From: Myxococcus sp. RHSTA-1-4 | GTDB lineage: Bacteria; Myxococcota; Myxococcia; Myxococcales; Myxococcaceae | DNA length: 64,000 bases | NCBI RefSeq assembly: GCF_020037125.1 | Contig: NZ_JAIQDG010000026.1 | Location: forward strand, 62,001 to 126,000 | Reading direction: 5' to 3' | Shown: positions 34,126 through 43,260 of the stretch, piece by piece | Layout: each line of letters starts with the position of its first letter | Numbering within the stretch: position 1 is the first letter of the stretch | Notes under the pieces: generated by a model | The model's database searches: none | What the model was told of the DNA's origin: nothing | The model's input: the letters and a program-made list of their open reading frames with translations, nothing else | Made by a program: the position numbers and the translations under genes

Positions 34126-34137
34126 GTCAAAATTGAC
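34126..34137. promoter_or_regulatory. Dyad GTCAA-AA-TTGAC
   Basis: A 12-bp dyad in the AT-richer gap 33998-34218 between two minus-strand genes. TTGACT read on the minus strand could be a -35 element for the receiver-like gene; the -10 is unclear. Confidence 0.3.
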
Positions 34138-34218
34138 CACTGACCGCCTGGACTGGAGCGTAATGGACCCACCCTGCCCTTCACACCTCCATGGCACCGG
34201 GAGGCAGGGCGCGAAGGC

Positions 34219-35310
34219 TCACTCGAACTCGAGCGCGCGCTGGAAGTCGGCCGGGTTGGTGGCCGCGCTCTGCGCCGTCTCCAGGGTGATGATGCCCTCG
34301 CGGTAGAGCTGGGTCAGGTGCTGGTCGAAGGACTGCATGCCGAACATGTCGCGGCCCTTCTCGATGACGTCCTTCAGCTCGTTGGCGCGGTCCTCGCGGA
34401 TGTACTGCTCCACGGACTTCGTCTGGACCATGATTTCCAGCGCGACGGTGCGGCCCTTGCCGGTGGCGCGGGGCAGGAGCCGCTGGGAGATGGTGGCCTT
34501 GAGGCAGTCCGCCAGGCGCATGCGCACCATGGCCTGCTCCTCGGCGGGGAACACCGAAATCAGCCGGTTGATGGTGCGGGACGCGTCCGTCGTGTGCACC
34601 GTGGACAGCACCAGGTGGCCCGTCTCGGACGCCTTGAGCGCGATGTCGATGGTCTCCGTGTCGCGCATCTCGCCCACCAGAATCACGTCCGGGTCCTGCC
34701 GCAGCGCCGAGCGCAGCGCGCGGGCGAAGCTCTCCGTGTCCGGGCCAATCTCCCGCTGGGAGATGGAGGACTTGATGTTCTTGTAGACGAACTCGATGGG
34801 GTCCTCGATGGTGAGGATGTGCAGGCTCTCGTTGCGGTTGATGTGGTCAATCATCGCCGCGAGCGTGGAGCTCTTGCCGGAGCCCGTGGCGCCCGTCACC
34901 AGCACCAGCCCGCGGTCGTTGCTCGCAATCTTCTTGAGGACCTGCGGCAGCCCCAGCGTGTCGATGTTGGGAATCTCGTCGGGGATGATGCGCAGGATGC
35001 ACGCCAGTGAGCCCCGCTGCCGGTAGATGTTCACCCGGAAGCGCGCCACGCCCTGCACGCTGTAGGACGTGTCGTACTCCTGCAAGGAGTCAATCTGCGC
35101 CTTCATCAACTGGTCGCTGATGATGTGCATGGCCACCTGCTTCGTGTGGTCCGCATGCAGCTTCTCCATCTTCAGGGGCCGCAGCACCCCGTTGACGCGG
35201 TAGATGGGCGGGTCTCCCGGCCGGAAGTGGATGTCCGAGGCGCCATTCTGCACGCCCACCGAGAGCAGCTTGTTCAACGTCGTCTGGTCCACCGGGTGAA
35301 GCCCTCTCAT
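34219..35310 (-). CDS. PilT-family type IV pilus retraction ATPase
   Basis: A 363-residue hexameric ATPase of the PilT/PilU group. Motifs: LRPLKMEKLHADHT of the N-terminal domain; Walker A GATGSGKSS (140-148); Asp box LTIEDPIEF (about 166-173); Walker B DPDVILVGEMRD (about 206-217); His box GHLVLSTVHTTDA (231-243). AIRNLIRE, the usual C-terminal PilT motif, is not present; the end is DQHLTQLYREGIITLETAQ, closer to the PilU/PilT2 group. ATG 35310 opens MRGLHPVDQTTLNKLLSVGV, a normal start. It is not next to pilB or pilC, so it may be an accessory paralogue. Single gene. Confidence 0.87.
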   Translation of the reverse strand: MRGLHPVDQTTLNKLLSVGVQNGASDIHFRPGDPPIYRVNGVLRPLKMEKLHADHTKQVAMHIISDQLMKAQIDSLQEYDTSYSVQGVARFRVNIYRQRGSLACILRIIPDEIPNIDTLGLPQVLKKIASNDRGLVLVTGATGSGKSSTLAAMIDHINRNESLHILTIEDPIEFVYKNIKSSISQREIGPDTESFARALRSALRQDPDVILVGEMRDTETIDIALKASETGHLVLSTVHTTDASRTINRLISVFPAEEQAMVRMRLADCLKATISQRLLPRATGKGRTVALEIMVQTKSVEQYIREDRANELKDVIEKGRDMFGMQSFDQHLTQLYREGIITLETAQSAATNPADFQRALEFE

Positions 35311-35429
35311 CGGCTACAGAGGTCGCGGATTCTAGGTGAAAGCTCCGGAAGGGCCAGGGGCATGGAGAGGGCCCGGGCAGGCGTCGGGTCGCCGCGCCCG
35401 GCTGCTGGTTGGAACGGAGTTGCGTTTGA

Positions 35430-35459
35430 GCACCCGGTGACCGGAAGGCCACCGGGTGC
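35430..35459 (-). terminator. Terminator hairpin after the metallophosphoesterase gene
   Basis: A perfect 10-bp stem, GCACCCGGTG with CACCGGGTGC around 10 nt, directly after the minus-strand stop at 35463. Confidence 0.7.
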
Positions 35460-35462
35460 CCG

Positions 35463-36683
35463 TCACCCCGCCATGACGAGCGTCAGCTCCGCGATTTCGG
35501 GCGCGGGCCCCAGGCGCAGCGGCGGGCCCCAGTAGCCGGTGCCCCGGTGGGTGTAGACGCGCACCCCGGCGATGGTGGCCAGCCCGCGCACCACCGGCTG
35601 CTGCAGCTTCACGAAGAACATGAAGGGGAACACCTGCCCGCCGTGCGTGTGCCCGGAGAGCTGGAGGTCCACCTCCACGCCCGCCCTGGCCACGTGGAGC
35701 GCCGTGCGGGGCTGGTGCGCCAGCAGCAGGCGCGGCACGCCCCGGGGTGCCCCGGCGAGCGCCACGTCCGGACGGCTCGCGTGCGCGGGGTGGATGTGCC
35801 CCGCGTCGTGGTCCGTCACCCCCGCCACGGTGAGCCGGGCGCCGTCGCGCTCCACCACGCGGTGCTCGTTCTGCAGGACGGTGAGCCCCAGCCGCGCCAC
35901 CTCCGCCGCCCAGGCGGGGCCCCCGTGGTAGTACTCGTGGTTGCCCGTCACGTAGAAGACGCCGAGCGAGGCGCGCAACTCCGCCAGCGGCGTCACCTCG
36001 TCACGCAGCGCCTCCACGTGGCCGTCCACCAGGTCGCCCGTCACCGCCACCACGTCCGGCTGGAGCGCGTTCACCTGCGCCACCACACGCCGCAGCCAGT
36101 GCCTGTCCAGCGTGGGGCCCACGTGGATGTCTGAAATCTGCACCACCTTCAGCCCGTGCAGCCCCGGCTCCAGCCCGGCCATGGGCACCGTCAGCCGCTC
36201 CACCCGCGCCCGGCCACGCGCGGTGACGAACGCGTACACCACCGCCGGCAGCGCCAGGCCCACCACCGCCAGCGCCTTGCCCCGCGCCAGCACGAGCGCG
36301 TCCTCCACCACACCCGTCCACTTCAGCACCAGGCCCACGAGGTCCGCCGCCACCACCGCGCTGAGGAAGATGCCGAAGGCCCCCAGCCACACGAAGGCCG
36401 TCCACTGGAGCGCCCGCGTCCACACCGTGGGCTCGCGCCGGGACACCGCCATGCCCAGCGGAAGCGACACGAAGAGGAGCGCCACCAGCAGCGGGCCCAC
36501 CACGGGCCAGGGCGCGGGCAGCTCCGGACTGATGAACAGCCGCACGGCGATGTACGCGTGCAGCCCGCCGAAGACGGCGAGGATGCCGCCCAGCGACATC
36601 AGCCACCGCAGCAGCAATCCCAGGGCCACGCGTGGCCTCGACCTGCGCTCCTCCATGCCTTGGGACGGCTCCGCCACGGACAC
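35463..36683 (-). CDS. Membrane-bound metallophosphoesterase (YkuE-like)
   Basis: A 406-residue protein. The first half has four membrane helices (residues about 22-160). The second half is a calcineurin-like phosphoesterase with all metal motifs: [28 protein letters not shown] and [12 protein letters not shown]. In YkuE-like proteins the catalytic part faces the cytosol or periplasm and acts on UDP-sugar lipids or phospholipids; the target here is unknown. The ATG at 36683 may be replaced by the ATG nine codons in. It is a single gene with a terminator. Confidence 0.85.
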   Translation of the reverse strand: MSVAEPSQGMEERRSRPRVALGLLLRWLMSLGGILAVFGGLHAYIAVRLFISPELPAPWPVVGPLLVALLFVSLPLGMAVSRREPTVWTRALQWTAFVWLGAFGIFLSAVVAADLVGLVLKWTGVVEDALVLARGKALAVVGLALPAVVYAFVTARGRARVERLTVPMAGLEPGLHGLKVVQISDIHVGPTLDRHWLRRVVAQVNALQPDVVAVTGDLVDGHVEALRDEVTPLAELRASLGVFYVTGNHEYYHGGPAWAAEVARLGLTVLQNEHRVVERDGARLTVAGVTDHDAGHIHPAHASRPDVALAGAPRGVPRLLLAHQPRTALHVARAGVEVDLQLSGHTHGGQVFPFMFFVKLQQPVVRGLATIAGVRVYTHRGTGYWGPPLRLGPAPEIAELTLVMAG

Positions 36684-36870
36684 AGGACCTCCATCAGGGA
36701 CTCACAGCCGCGAAGACGCGGAAGATAACGGCCGGTTCCGTCACCCGCCCGGCAACCCGCCTGTCTGCCCGTCAACCCAGTACGGAACCGGCAGGTCCGC
36801 CCCATCTCGCGGGTTGAGCCATGCGACGGGACGGTTATGGTGCGCCGTCCTTTTACGACGGAGCGTGTCC

Positions 36871-37668
36871 ATGGCGCAGATGCACGAGGTGGACTTCCAC
36901 ATCTACGGCGAAGACCTGCAGTTCGTCGAGGTGGAGCTGGACCCGAACGAGGCGGCGGTGGCCGAGGCCGGCACCCTCATGTACATGGAGGACGGCATCG
37001 AGATGGAGACCATCTTCGGTGACGGCTCGGAGAAGAAGAGCGGCTTCCTCGGCTCGCTGCTCGGCGCGGGCAAGCGGCTCTTGACGGGCGAGTCCCTCTT
37101 CACCACCGTGTTCCTCAACCGGGGCGGCGGCAAGCGCAAGGTGGCCTTCGCCGCGCCCTACCCCGGCAAAATCATCCCGGTGGACCTGGCGAAGCTCGGC
37201 GGCGAGCTGATTGCGCAGAAGGACAGCTTCCTCGCGGCGGCCAAGGGTGTGTCGCTGGGCATCGCCTTCCAGAAGAAGCTGGGCACCGGCCTGTTCGGCG
37301 GCGAGGGCTTCATCATGCAGCGGCTCCAGGGTGACGGCCTCGCCTTCATCCACGCGGGCGGCACGCTGCACGAGCGCACGCTGGGCCCCGGCGAGACGCT
37401 GCGCGTGGACACCGGCTGCATCGTCGCCTTCCAGCCCACCGTGGACTACGACATCCAGATGGTGAGCGGCATCAAGACCGCCTTCTTCGGCGGCGAGGGC
37501 CTCTTCTTCGCCACCCTGCGAGGGCCGGGCAAGGTGTGGCTCCAGTCGCTCCCGTTCAGCCGGCTCGCGGGCCGCATCCTCTCCGCCGCGCGTCCCGGCG
37601 GCTCGCGCGACGAAGGCAGCGTCCTGGGCGGCGTCGGCCTGGGCGCCCTGCTCGGCGGCGACGAGTAG
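36871..37668 (+). CDS. AIM24/TIGR00266-family protein
   Basis: A 265-residue protein of the AIM24 family (beta-prism-like repeat). Landmarks: [76 protein letters not shown] and [19 protein letters not shown]. The C-terminus is Gly-rich ([15 protein letters not shown]). Members bind membranes or act in mitochondrial/bacterial envelope shape; no enzyme role is known. The insert [20 protein letters not shown] (about 50-70) is typical of the bacterial group. Single gene. Confidence 0.87.
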   Translation: MAQMHEVDFHIYGEDLQFVEVELDPNEAAVAEAGTLMYMEDGIEMETIFGDGSEKKSGFLGSLLGAGKRLLTGESLFTTVFLNRGGGKRKVAFAAPYPGKIIPVDLAKLGGELIAQKDSFLAAAKGVSLGIAFQKKLGTGLFGGEGFIMQRLQGDGLAFIHAGGTLHERTLGPGETLRVDTGCIVAFQPTVDYDIQMVSGIKTAFFGGEGLFFATLRGPGKVWLQSLPFSRLAGRILSAARPGGSRDEGSVLGGVGLGALLGGDE

Positions 37669-37783
37669 CGCGTCCCGCGCCAGGGGCCGGCGCCTGCCGA
37701 CAGATGAGGGAGCCGGTCCGCGCCGCGACGCCGCGGCGTGTACACATGCGGAGGAGCCCGCATCATGGGGCGAGCCCAGCCGT

Positions 37784-40129
37784 CTACCTCCTCCGCCTCC
37801 TCACCGCGGCCGCGAGTCCGGCGAGCAGGGCCCAGGCCCCCGCCACGTTCGCGGGAGACGCGCCGCACCCGCAGCCCACGTCGAGCGCCGCGGGGCCGCG
37901 CACCTCGAAGCCGGTGGCCTCGGAGCGGGGCCCCGCCGTCCCCGTGGCGCTGACGAGCGCGTACGCCGTGACGCTGTGGGCTCCCACCGCCAGCGCCTGC
38001 GCGGAGGGCACCGGATGCCGGAAGGCGCCCGTCCCGTCAGCGGTCACCCGGGCCACCTCCGCGCCATCCACCTCGATGGACACGGAGGCCCCGGGCGCGG
38101 CGACGCCGGCGAACAGCGGCGTGGAGTCCACGACCTCGCCCTCGGCGGGCACCACCAGCACCGGAACCTCGAAAGTCCCCCCGTCCGCGCCCGGGGTGCC
38201 CGAGTCCGGCCCACCCGTGCCCGCATCCCGCGTTCCGGCGTCCCCGTCCACCGACTCGAAGCGGGTGGTCGGCGAATACGGCCCGGTGGCGCCCGCCTCG
38301 TTGTGCGCGTGGAGGACGACGAAGTGCGGGCCCGGCGGCAGAGGGTTGTCGGCGGATACCTGGTAGCGGAAGCGGCCGAACGCATCCACGGGGACGGTGA
38401 TTTCCGCCCCGTTGTCCACCTCGATGCCCACCGTCACGCCGTGGGGTGCCACGCCCGCGAACAGCGGCGTGGGGCCGACGACGTCGCCCTCCGCGGGCAC
38501 CACGAGGATGGGCGGCTCCACCACGCCACCATCCGCCACCGTGACGACCACGTTGAACGCCACCTCCGCGGAACGCAGGCTGTAGGCGCCCAGGGAATCC
38601 GCCACGACCGCCACCCGGTGCTCGCCCGCGGGCAGGGGCTCGCGCAGCGCGGGGTAGTTCGCGGTGAACACGCCGTCCGCGGCGGAGGAGACCTGGATGA
38701 CCTCCACGCCATCCACGTACACGATGACGCGCAGGCCCGGGTCCGTCACTCCCTCGAAGCGGGGGCGGGATGGCACGCCCACCGCACCCGCCGCCGGAGT
38801 GGTGACCACGGGTGTCGTCGGCCGGCGGTAGGCGACCATGAGCTCCTTGCCGATGCCCACCCCACCATCCGCCGCGCCGTAGGTGGAGCCGTCGAACGCC
38901 GTCTGCCCAGCGGGCCCACCCGCCACGATGGCCGGGCAGTTCAACGCCGTGCCCTGCACGAGCGTGTAGCCGCCCCCGCCTCCGCCGCCCGGGCCCAGCG
39001 GGACGCTCGCCTCGCTCACGCGGCCACCACCGCCACCAGTCGCCATCACGGCGCCGCAGCTGGCCTGCCCGGCCACGCGCAGGATGACGGCGCCACCCGC
39101 GCCTCCGCCCCCCGCGCCGTCGTGCCCCGACGTGACGGCGGCCCCCTGGCCATTGGCCATGTAGACGCCCGTGCCGCTCAGCACTCCCGCGCGGATGAGT
39201 ACCACGCCACCGCCCGCCCCACCGCTGGAGCCTGCGTCGTCGTTCCCCTCGCCGGCGCCACCGCCACCGCCGAAGAGGAACTGGTCCAGGAGGGAGTAGC
39301 TCATGAATGCGCCCCCGAGCCCGCCCTCGTCCCTGGGGGGGGAGCTCCCGGTGCGACCGCCGAGCCCTCCCACGCCTCCGTGTCCGCCCCCGCCGCCTCC
39401 CGAGTTGCTGCAGTTGCCGCCACCGCCACCGTTGACCAGGTTGCCGCGCCCGGAGGCCGTGCCGAAACGGCTCACCACCACGCCCTCGCCCTTGAAGGAG
39501 CCTCCCTGCTCGGGCGTCAGGTCCAGCCCGGTGCAGAGCTGGAGGCTGGCGTGGTTGGCGAAGACGCCCCCTCGGAAGCCCGCGCCGTCCGCGGAGATGA
39601 GGCCCCCGTTCGTCACCGTGCCCGTGGCGAGGAAGGCGAGGATGCCGCCACTGCGGCCATCCCACGGCGGCGCCACGAGCGAGCCGGTGGGGGCGACGTC
39701 GACGTTGGTGAACTCGGGCACGAGGACGGCCTGCGCGCCCGGCACGGTGTAGCTGTTCACCAGGGGCGCGGTGAGGCGCACCTCGGGCGGCTCGGCGCTC
39801 ACCGACTCCACGCGGGCCAGCTCCCAGCGCCCCACCGCTCCCGGGGCGACGGAGGTCGTGCCGCCGGACGGCGTGGTGGCCGGAACGCCGATGCTCTGGT
39901 GGATGAGCACCAACGCACCGACGACCTGATTGGTGGTGCTCTGCAGCTGCAGCACGGTGCTCCCGGCCGGAGCGCTGGCCACCAGCGGTCCGTGCGGGTT
40001 GATGACCCGGCCCAGCGTCGACACGGTGAGGGCACCGTCGCGGCCCGTCCCCTGTCCGAAGGAGTCCAGCTCCGCCAGCGCGGGGGCCGCCGTGAGGAGT
40101 ACGAGCACGAAGAGGGGGACGAAGCGCAT
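37784..40129 (-). CDS. Secreted Gly-rich and Ig-repeat protein with MYXO-CTERM-like tail (AgmC-like)
   Basis: A 781-residue secreted protein. Signal peptide MRFVPLFVLVLLTAAPALA. The N-terminal half (about 20-470) is a beta-helix-like Gly/Ala/Ser-rich region with many GGGGGG runs. Then come about four Ig-like domains with repeated starts (PVVTTPAAGAVGVPSRPRF; PILVVPAEGDVVGPTPLFAGV; PVLVVPAEGEVVDSTPLFAGV). The end LDVGCGCGASPANVAGAWALL plus a Arg-run is a MYXO-CTERM-like sorting tail (Cys motif, helix, basic end). This layout matches proteins annotated as adventurous-motility AgmC in myxobacteria; I have not verified the link. ATG 40129 opens the signal peptide. Probably surface-bound. Confidence 0.8.
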   Translation of the reverse strand: MRFVPLFVLVLLTAAPALAELDSFGQGTGRDGALTVSTLGRVINPHGPLVASAPAGSTVLQLQSTTNQVVGALVLIHQSIGVPATTPSGGTTSVAPGAVGRWELARVESVSAEPPEVRLTAPLVNSYTVPGAQAVLVPEFTNVDVAPTGSLVAPPWDGRSGGILAFLATGTVTNGGLISADGAGFRGGVFANHASLQLCTGLDLTPEQGGSFKGEGVVVSRFGTASGRGNLVNGGGGGNCSNSGGGGGGHGGVGGLGGRTGSSPPRDEGGLGGAFMSYSLLDQFLFGGGGGAGEGNDDAGSSGGAGGGVVLIRAGVLSGTGVYMANGQGAAVTSGHDGAGGGGAGGAVILRVAGQASCGAVMATGGGGGRVSEASVPLGPGGGGGGGYTLVQGTALNCPAIVAGGPAGQTAFDGSTYGAADGGVGIGKELMVAYRRPTTPVVTTPAAGAVGVPSRPRFEGVTDPGLRVIVYVDGVEVIQVSSAADGVFTANYPALREPLPAGEHRVAVVADSLGAYSLRSAEVAFNVVVTVADGGVVEPPILVVPAEGDVVGPTPLFAGVAPHGVTVGIEVDNGAEITVPVDAFGRFRYQVSADNPLPPGPHFVVLHAHNEAGATGPYSPTTRFESVDGDAGTRDAGTGGPDSGTPGADGGTFEVPVLVVPAEGEVVDSTPLFAGVAAPGASVSIEVDGAEVARVTADGTGAFRHPVPSAQALAVGAHSVTAYALVSATGTAGPRSEATGFEVRGPAALDVGCGCGASPANVAGAWALLAGLAAAVRRRRR

Positions 40130-40200
40130 GGGGCCCCATGGTGCCCCAGAACTCCGGCGCGTGGGAGGCCGGGGGCGCCGGAGCGGACCGGCCCGGGCCG

Positions 40201-40479
40201 TCAGGGGAGCTGGCCCACCTCCAGTTCGCAGGTGGGCGCGCCCTGGTGCATGCACCGGCGCTCCCGCGCCACCACGTCCTGGCCCAGGTGCCGCGCCAGC
40301 CCGCGGATGGTGCCAAGACCCAGGCCACACAGCTTCCCGGGCGAGCAGCAGGACACCCGCACCAGGTCCCGCTGGACGCGCTGGCAGACCCGCCCCGCCA
40401 GTGGACGCGAAACCGTCCACCGCGCCTGCCCCCACCCTCCAGGGGGATTGCCCCGGAGCGGAGGGCGTCCGCTGAACAT
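40201..40479 (-). CDS. Small protein like the C-terminal part of a V4R/haem-NO-binding domain
   Basis: A 92-residue protein. Its ATG (40479-40477) overlaps the stop of the upstream gene as TGATG, so it is translationally coupled. Residues about 30-92 read LVRVSCCSPGKLCGLGLG, TIRGLARHLGQDVVARERRC and MHQGAPTCELEV, the pattern of the last strand-helix-strand of V4R or HNOB domains (G.L.GL....G, then C...G...C.F.V). A whole V4R domain is about 180 residues, so this is either a mini-protein or a truncated gene. The first 28 residues are Pro/Gly-rich. The codon-level overlap argues that it is used. Confidence 0.6.
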   Translation of the reverse strand: MFSGRPPLRGNPPGGWGQARWTVSRPLAGRVCQRVQRDLVRVSCCSPGKLCGLGLGTIRGLARHLGQDVVARERRCMHQGAPTCELEVGQLP

Positions 40480-40976
40480 CACCTGCCGCCGGAAGGCGTG
40501 AGCGCGCGGACGTTGCGGGGGGCGAAGAAGGGCTGGCGCAGCAGGCGCGGCAGGGTGCGCTTGTCCACGCACCAGAGCTGGAGCGCGTCCTCCCACTCGC
40601 CGAGCTCGGCCACCGCGCGCACGTCGGGCGCGTCGCGGTAGAGGCTGTTGAGGTTGTGGACGAGCGCGGAGAGGTCCTCCACCTCCCAGCGCTCGGAGAC
40701 GTCGCCGGCCAGCACGTGCAGCTCCAGCACGGGGCGCTCACGCACGTCCACCACCTTGAAGCGGCGGGCCGGGCCGCCCATGGCGGTGGTGAGGGGGCCC
40801 ACCAGCTCGTCGGGGCGCACGCCGTACCCCACGGAGAGGCCTCCCTCCAGCAGCCCCGCGTCGCACAGGCGCAGCAGTGACACGTGCGGGGGCTCACCAC
40901 GACGCACCACCTCGGCGGCGGCGTCGCGGTCCTTGAGGAGTCGCTCCTGGGTGAGGGTGTCGAGCAGGGAGGCCAT
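40479..40976 (-). CDS. Protein of unknown function, 165 residues
   Basis: I do not recognise this soluble protein. It starts MASLLDTLTQERLLKDRDAA, with LCDAGLLEGGLSVGYGVRP, a beta-hairpin like ARRFKVVDVRERPVLELHVL, and a C-terminal helix EWEDALQLWCVDKRTLPRLL. There is no signal peptide or membrane helix. Its stop overlaps the ATG of the V4R-like mini-gene by one base (TGATG), so the products are made together and probably interact. No ribosome site is evident before ATG 40976. Confidence 0.65.
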   Translation of the reverse strand: MASLLDTLTQERLLKDRDAAAEVVRRGEPPHVSLLRLCDAGLLEGGLSVGYGVRPDELVGPLTTAMGGPARRFKVVDVRERPVLELHVLAGDVSERWEVEDLSALVHNLNSLYRDAPDVRAVAELGEWEDALQLWCVDKRTLPRLLRQPFFAPRNVRALTPSGGR

Positions 40977-41095
40977 GCGGCCGGAAGCTTAAGCCCGGAC
41001 GGGCCGACGCGGGGACGTGGGCCTCATGCGCCTGTCAACTCAACTCCGCTGCGGCTCGACTCAGCCCTGGAAAGAAGCGAGCCCTATCGCCACGT

Positions 41096-41347
41096 TCACG
41101 AAGAGAATGCCGCTTCCATCTTCCGGGACTTCGCGGGAGCCGCGACATGGAAGTGCAACCGCCCCTCCGCATCTTCGGTGAGCCACTGGTTCCGACGTGC
41201 CAACTCCAGCAACTCCGTCACGTCGAAGTCGGAGGGCAGGTCCGCGAGGAACCGAACTCGCACTTCCGCGACTGCCCGCAACAAGTCGCGCACCTCGATG
41301 AAGGAGCGGCCATTCAGTGGCTCGAAGAAGCGATATGCGTCGAACAC
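41096..41347 (-). CDS. Small protein of unknown function in a lower-GC segment
   Basis: An 83-residue protein (GTG 41347, with GGGAG 7 nt upstream; TTG 41353 is an alternative). The sequence FDAYRFFEPLNGRSFIEVRD, LPSDFDVTELLELARRNQWL, then TEDAEGRLHFHV, suggests a small wHTH-like or adaptor fold. It lies downstream of the HD phosphohydrolase gene on the same strand, 141 bp away, and shares its weaker GC bias. Function unknown. Confidence 0.55.
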   Translation of the reverse strand: MFDAYRFFEPLNGRSFIEVRDLLRAVAEVRVRFLADLPSDFDVTELLELARRNQWLTEDAEGRLHFHVAAPAKSRKMEAAFSS

Positions 41348-41488
41348 GAGCAATCTCCCGAGGTCGCGAACAAATCAACGGTAGTGCCTCTCATCCGTCG
41401 CGTCTAGCGGCGCTGGAGGGATTCCGTACACTGGCTGGCGCTGCGGCTTCTCGCTGCCGAAAGACCTGTAGCACAGCGGTCAGGAACT

Positions 41489-43141
41489 TTACTCGCGGAG
41501 GAACTCGTCCAGCACACCCTCCGCATCAAGGCCGCGGGAGTTCGCGAGCACGAACGCGTGCAGGTGTGGCTCTTCCTTCCAGGCTTCACGCAGGCCACGA
41601 ATGATGGACGAGAGGCTTGCGGCCGGCTGCAGCCCTCGCTCCGTCCGGATGAGGACGAGGCTGTCGTCATCGGGGTGGATACCATCAGGTCGAGTCTCAC
41701 GCTTGAAGGTCTTGAACGGGGTGAACTTGTGGCGCAGGACCAGCACGCCACGCTCGGCAAGCCTGTTCATGGTGGCGCTGACCCGCTCCTTCGCATTCGG
41801 GTCATCCAGCAACTGATTGAGCCGCGCGACCTTGTCGCGTGCGACGTTGCCCTTCCTTTTCCACAGACTCCGCAGAGTGGCCGAGCGATTGAGTACCAAC
41901 TCGAGGCAGGCGACCAGCAGGGGCTCGCTCGCTGACGGGCGAAGCTCCCGTAGCGCCTGCCACCAGAAGGCATCATCAAAGGTAGCGAACCGGTTGAGCG
42001 CGGTACGGACCTTGGCATCGTCCTTGACCCGGACGGCGAAGATTTCACCAATGGCCTCTACCAGTGCCAGGCCCGCTGGCTCCTTGAAGACGCGCAGGGA
42101 GGCGTAACGAAAGGCGGCACCCGCCTGTGCGTTCTTGTGATGGCGCACCATCGCCAGATTGCTCCGGCTTCGGGAGAGGAAGAACGTTTCGAGTGCGCTC
42201 AGGCCCGCCTCACGTACCGCCGTCATGAACCCCATGGCGGGGTCTTTGACGAGCACGAGGTTGCCGACCAGCCTCTCCAGGTCGTAGGCCGCGAACTCGA
42301 AGCCCAGTGCCCTCCCATCTCGCAGCAGATAGTCGCCCCTGTCCGCGTCCACCTCCCCATCAACGAGTGAATGGAGCCAGTGAAGCACGTTGGCCTTGGG
42401 CACCGCCTTCTGCTCATACGGAGGCTGCAGGTCGAGGATATCGTAGGCGAGCTGGTACACCGCGCGGACGCCCGTGGAGGTTTCCGTCTCGACGAGGTTG
42501 TCCATCACGAGCTTCGCGAGTTGGTGGCCTATGGCCTCGTGTGCGGGAAGACCACTCTCCAGCAGGGCCTGGAGTCCGTTGGGAAGCGCGGAACCGGGCG
42601 CCGCCTGCTTGCGCGCATTCTGCGCGTGGGTGTCCAGCGCGAACTCCAGGTCATGACTGAAGGGCAGGTGGCCGAGGTCGTGAAACAAGGCAGCCAGCCG
42701 GAGCCCCGCTTCCGCGAACGCAAGCAGACGGCGGCGGCGGCGCTCTTCCTCGGGGGAATGGTGGCCCGGAAAGGTCGCACGGGACGCAAGGAGCCCGCCC
42801 TCGCCCGAGGCAGGCGACAGGAGCGCATCCATGTCAGCGTGCTTCAGCGGCCGGAAGGCCCCAAGGCTCTCGACCTCGTCGAAGAATGCATCCGCGACCA
42901 CGGGCTCCGCGTTCTCGAGGCTGGCAACGAGGAAGCGTGAAGCCAGGTGCATCGCCCCCAGGCTGTGCACGAACCGAGAGGTCCTGGCCTCGGGAAAAAC
43001 CAGGTGCGCGAGACCTGTCTGGAGAACGTGGCGCAGCCTCTGCGTGATGGGATGGTCCACGATGACGCGCTCGTGGGACGCGATGCGGACGTAACCGTGA
43101 ATGGGGTCGCGAATCACGAACGACTTTGCTGCGCCAGACAT
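41489..43141 (-). CDS. SAMHD1-like HD-domain dNTPase/phosphohydrolase
   Basis: A 550-residue HD-superfamily enzyme. KSFVIRDPIHGYVRIASHER (residues 6-25), ITQRLRHVLQTGLAHLVFPE, and FVHSLGAMHLASRF (His59) open the HD core; the His-Asp pair is ALFHDLGHLPFSH (His154/Asp155); DADRGDYLLRD (about 290) supplies the last Asp. The order matches SAMHD1-like dNTP triphosphohydrolases, with an added charged insert at about 75-135. ATG 43141 follows GAGGGGG. Such enzymes deplete dNTPs or act in phage defence. Base composition is visibly less GC-biased than in the flanks, which suggests transfer. Confidence 0.82.
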   Translation of the reverse strand: MSGAAKSFVIRDPIHGYVRIASHERVIVDHPITQRLRHVLQTGLAHLVFPEARTSRFVHSLGAMHLASRFLVASLENAEPVVADAFFDEVESLGAFRPLKHADMDALLSPASGEGGLLASRATFPGHHSPEEERRRRRLLAFAEAGLRLAALFHDLGHLPFSHDLEFALDTHAQNARKQAAPGSALPNGLQALLESGLPAHEAIGHQLAKLVMDNLVETETSTGVRAVYQLAYDILDLQPPYEQKAVPKANVLHWLHSLVDGEVDADRGDYLLRDGRALGFEFAAYDLERLVGNLVLVKDPAMGFMTAVREAGLSALETFFLSRSRSNLAMVRHHKNAQAGAAFRYASLRVFKEPAGLALVEAIGEIFAVRVKDDAKVRTALNRFATFDDAFWWQALRELRPSASEPLLVACLELVLNRSATLRSLWKRKGNVARDKVARLNQLLDDPNAKERVSATMNRLAERGVLVLRHKFTPFKTFKRETRPDGIHPDDDSLVLIRTERGLQPAASLSSIIRGLREAWKEEPHLHAFVLANSRGLDAEGVLDEFLRE

Positions 43142-43260
43142 CAGGTGTCCCCCTCGTTGCGGGCAGCAGAGGTTAGAACACCCTGGGTAGGACACAACAG
43201 CCCCAACCTCCAGCTTCCAGCAACCCGGAGCCGGAACGGGAATCCACGCCACTCCGCGGA

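Noticed and set aside
37976-40501. An 841-residue plus-strand frame over the AgmC-like gene
   Set aside because: Antisense shadow of Gly-rich repeats; codon-position bias follows the minus strand.
37784-40900. One 1038-residue gene joining the AgmC-like protein to upstream sequence
   Set aside because: The signal peptide at 40129 shows the true start; the upstream part is the antisense-frame shadow of two small genes.
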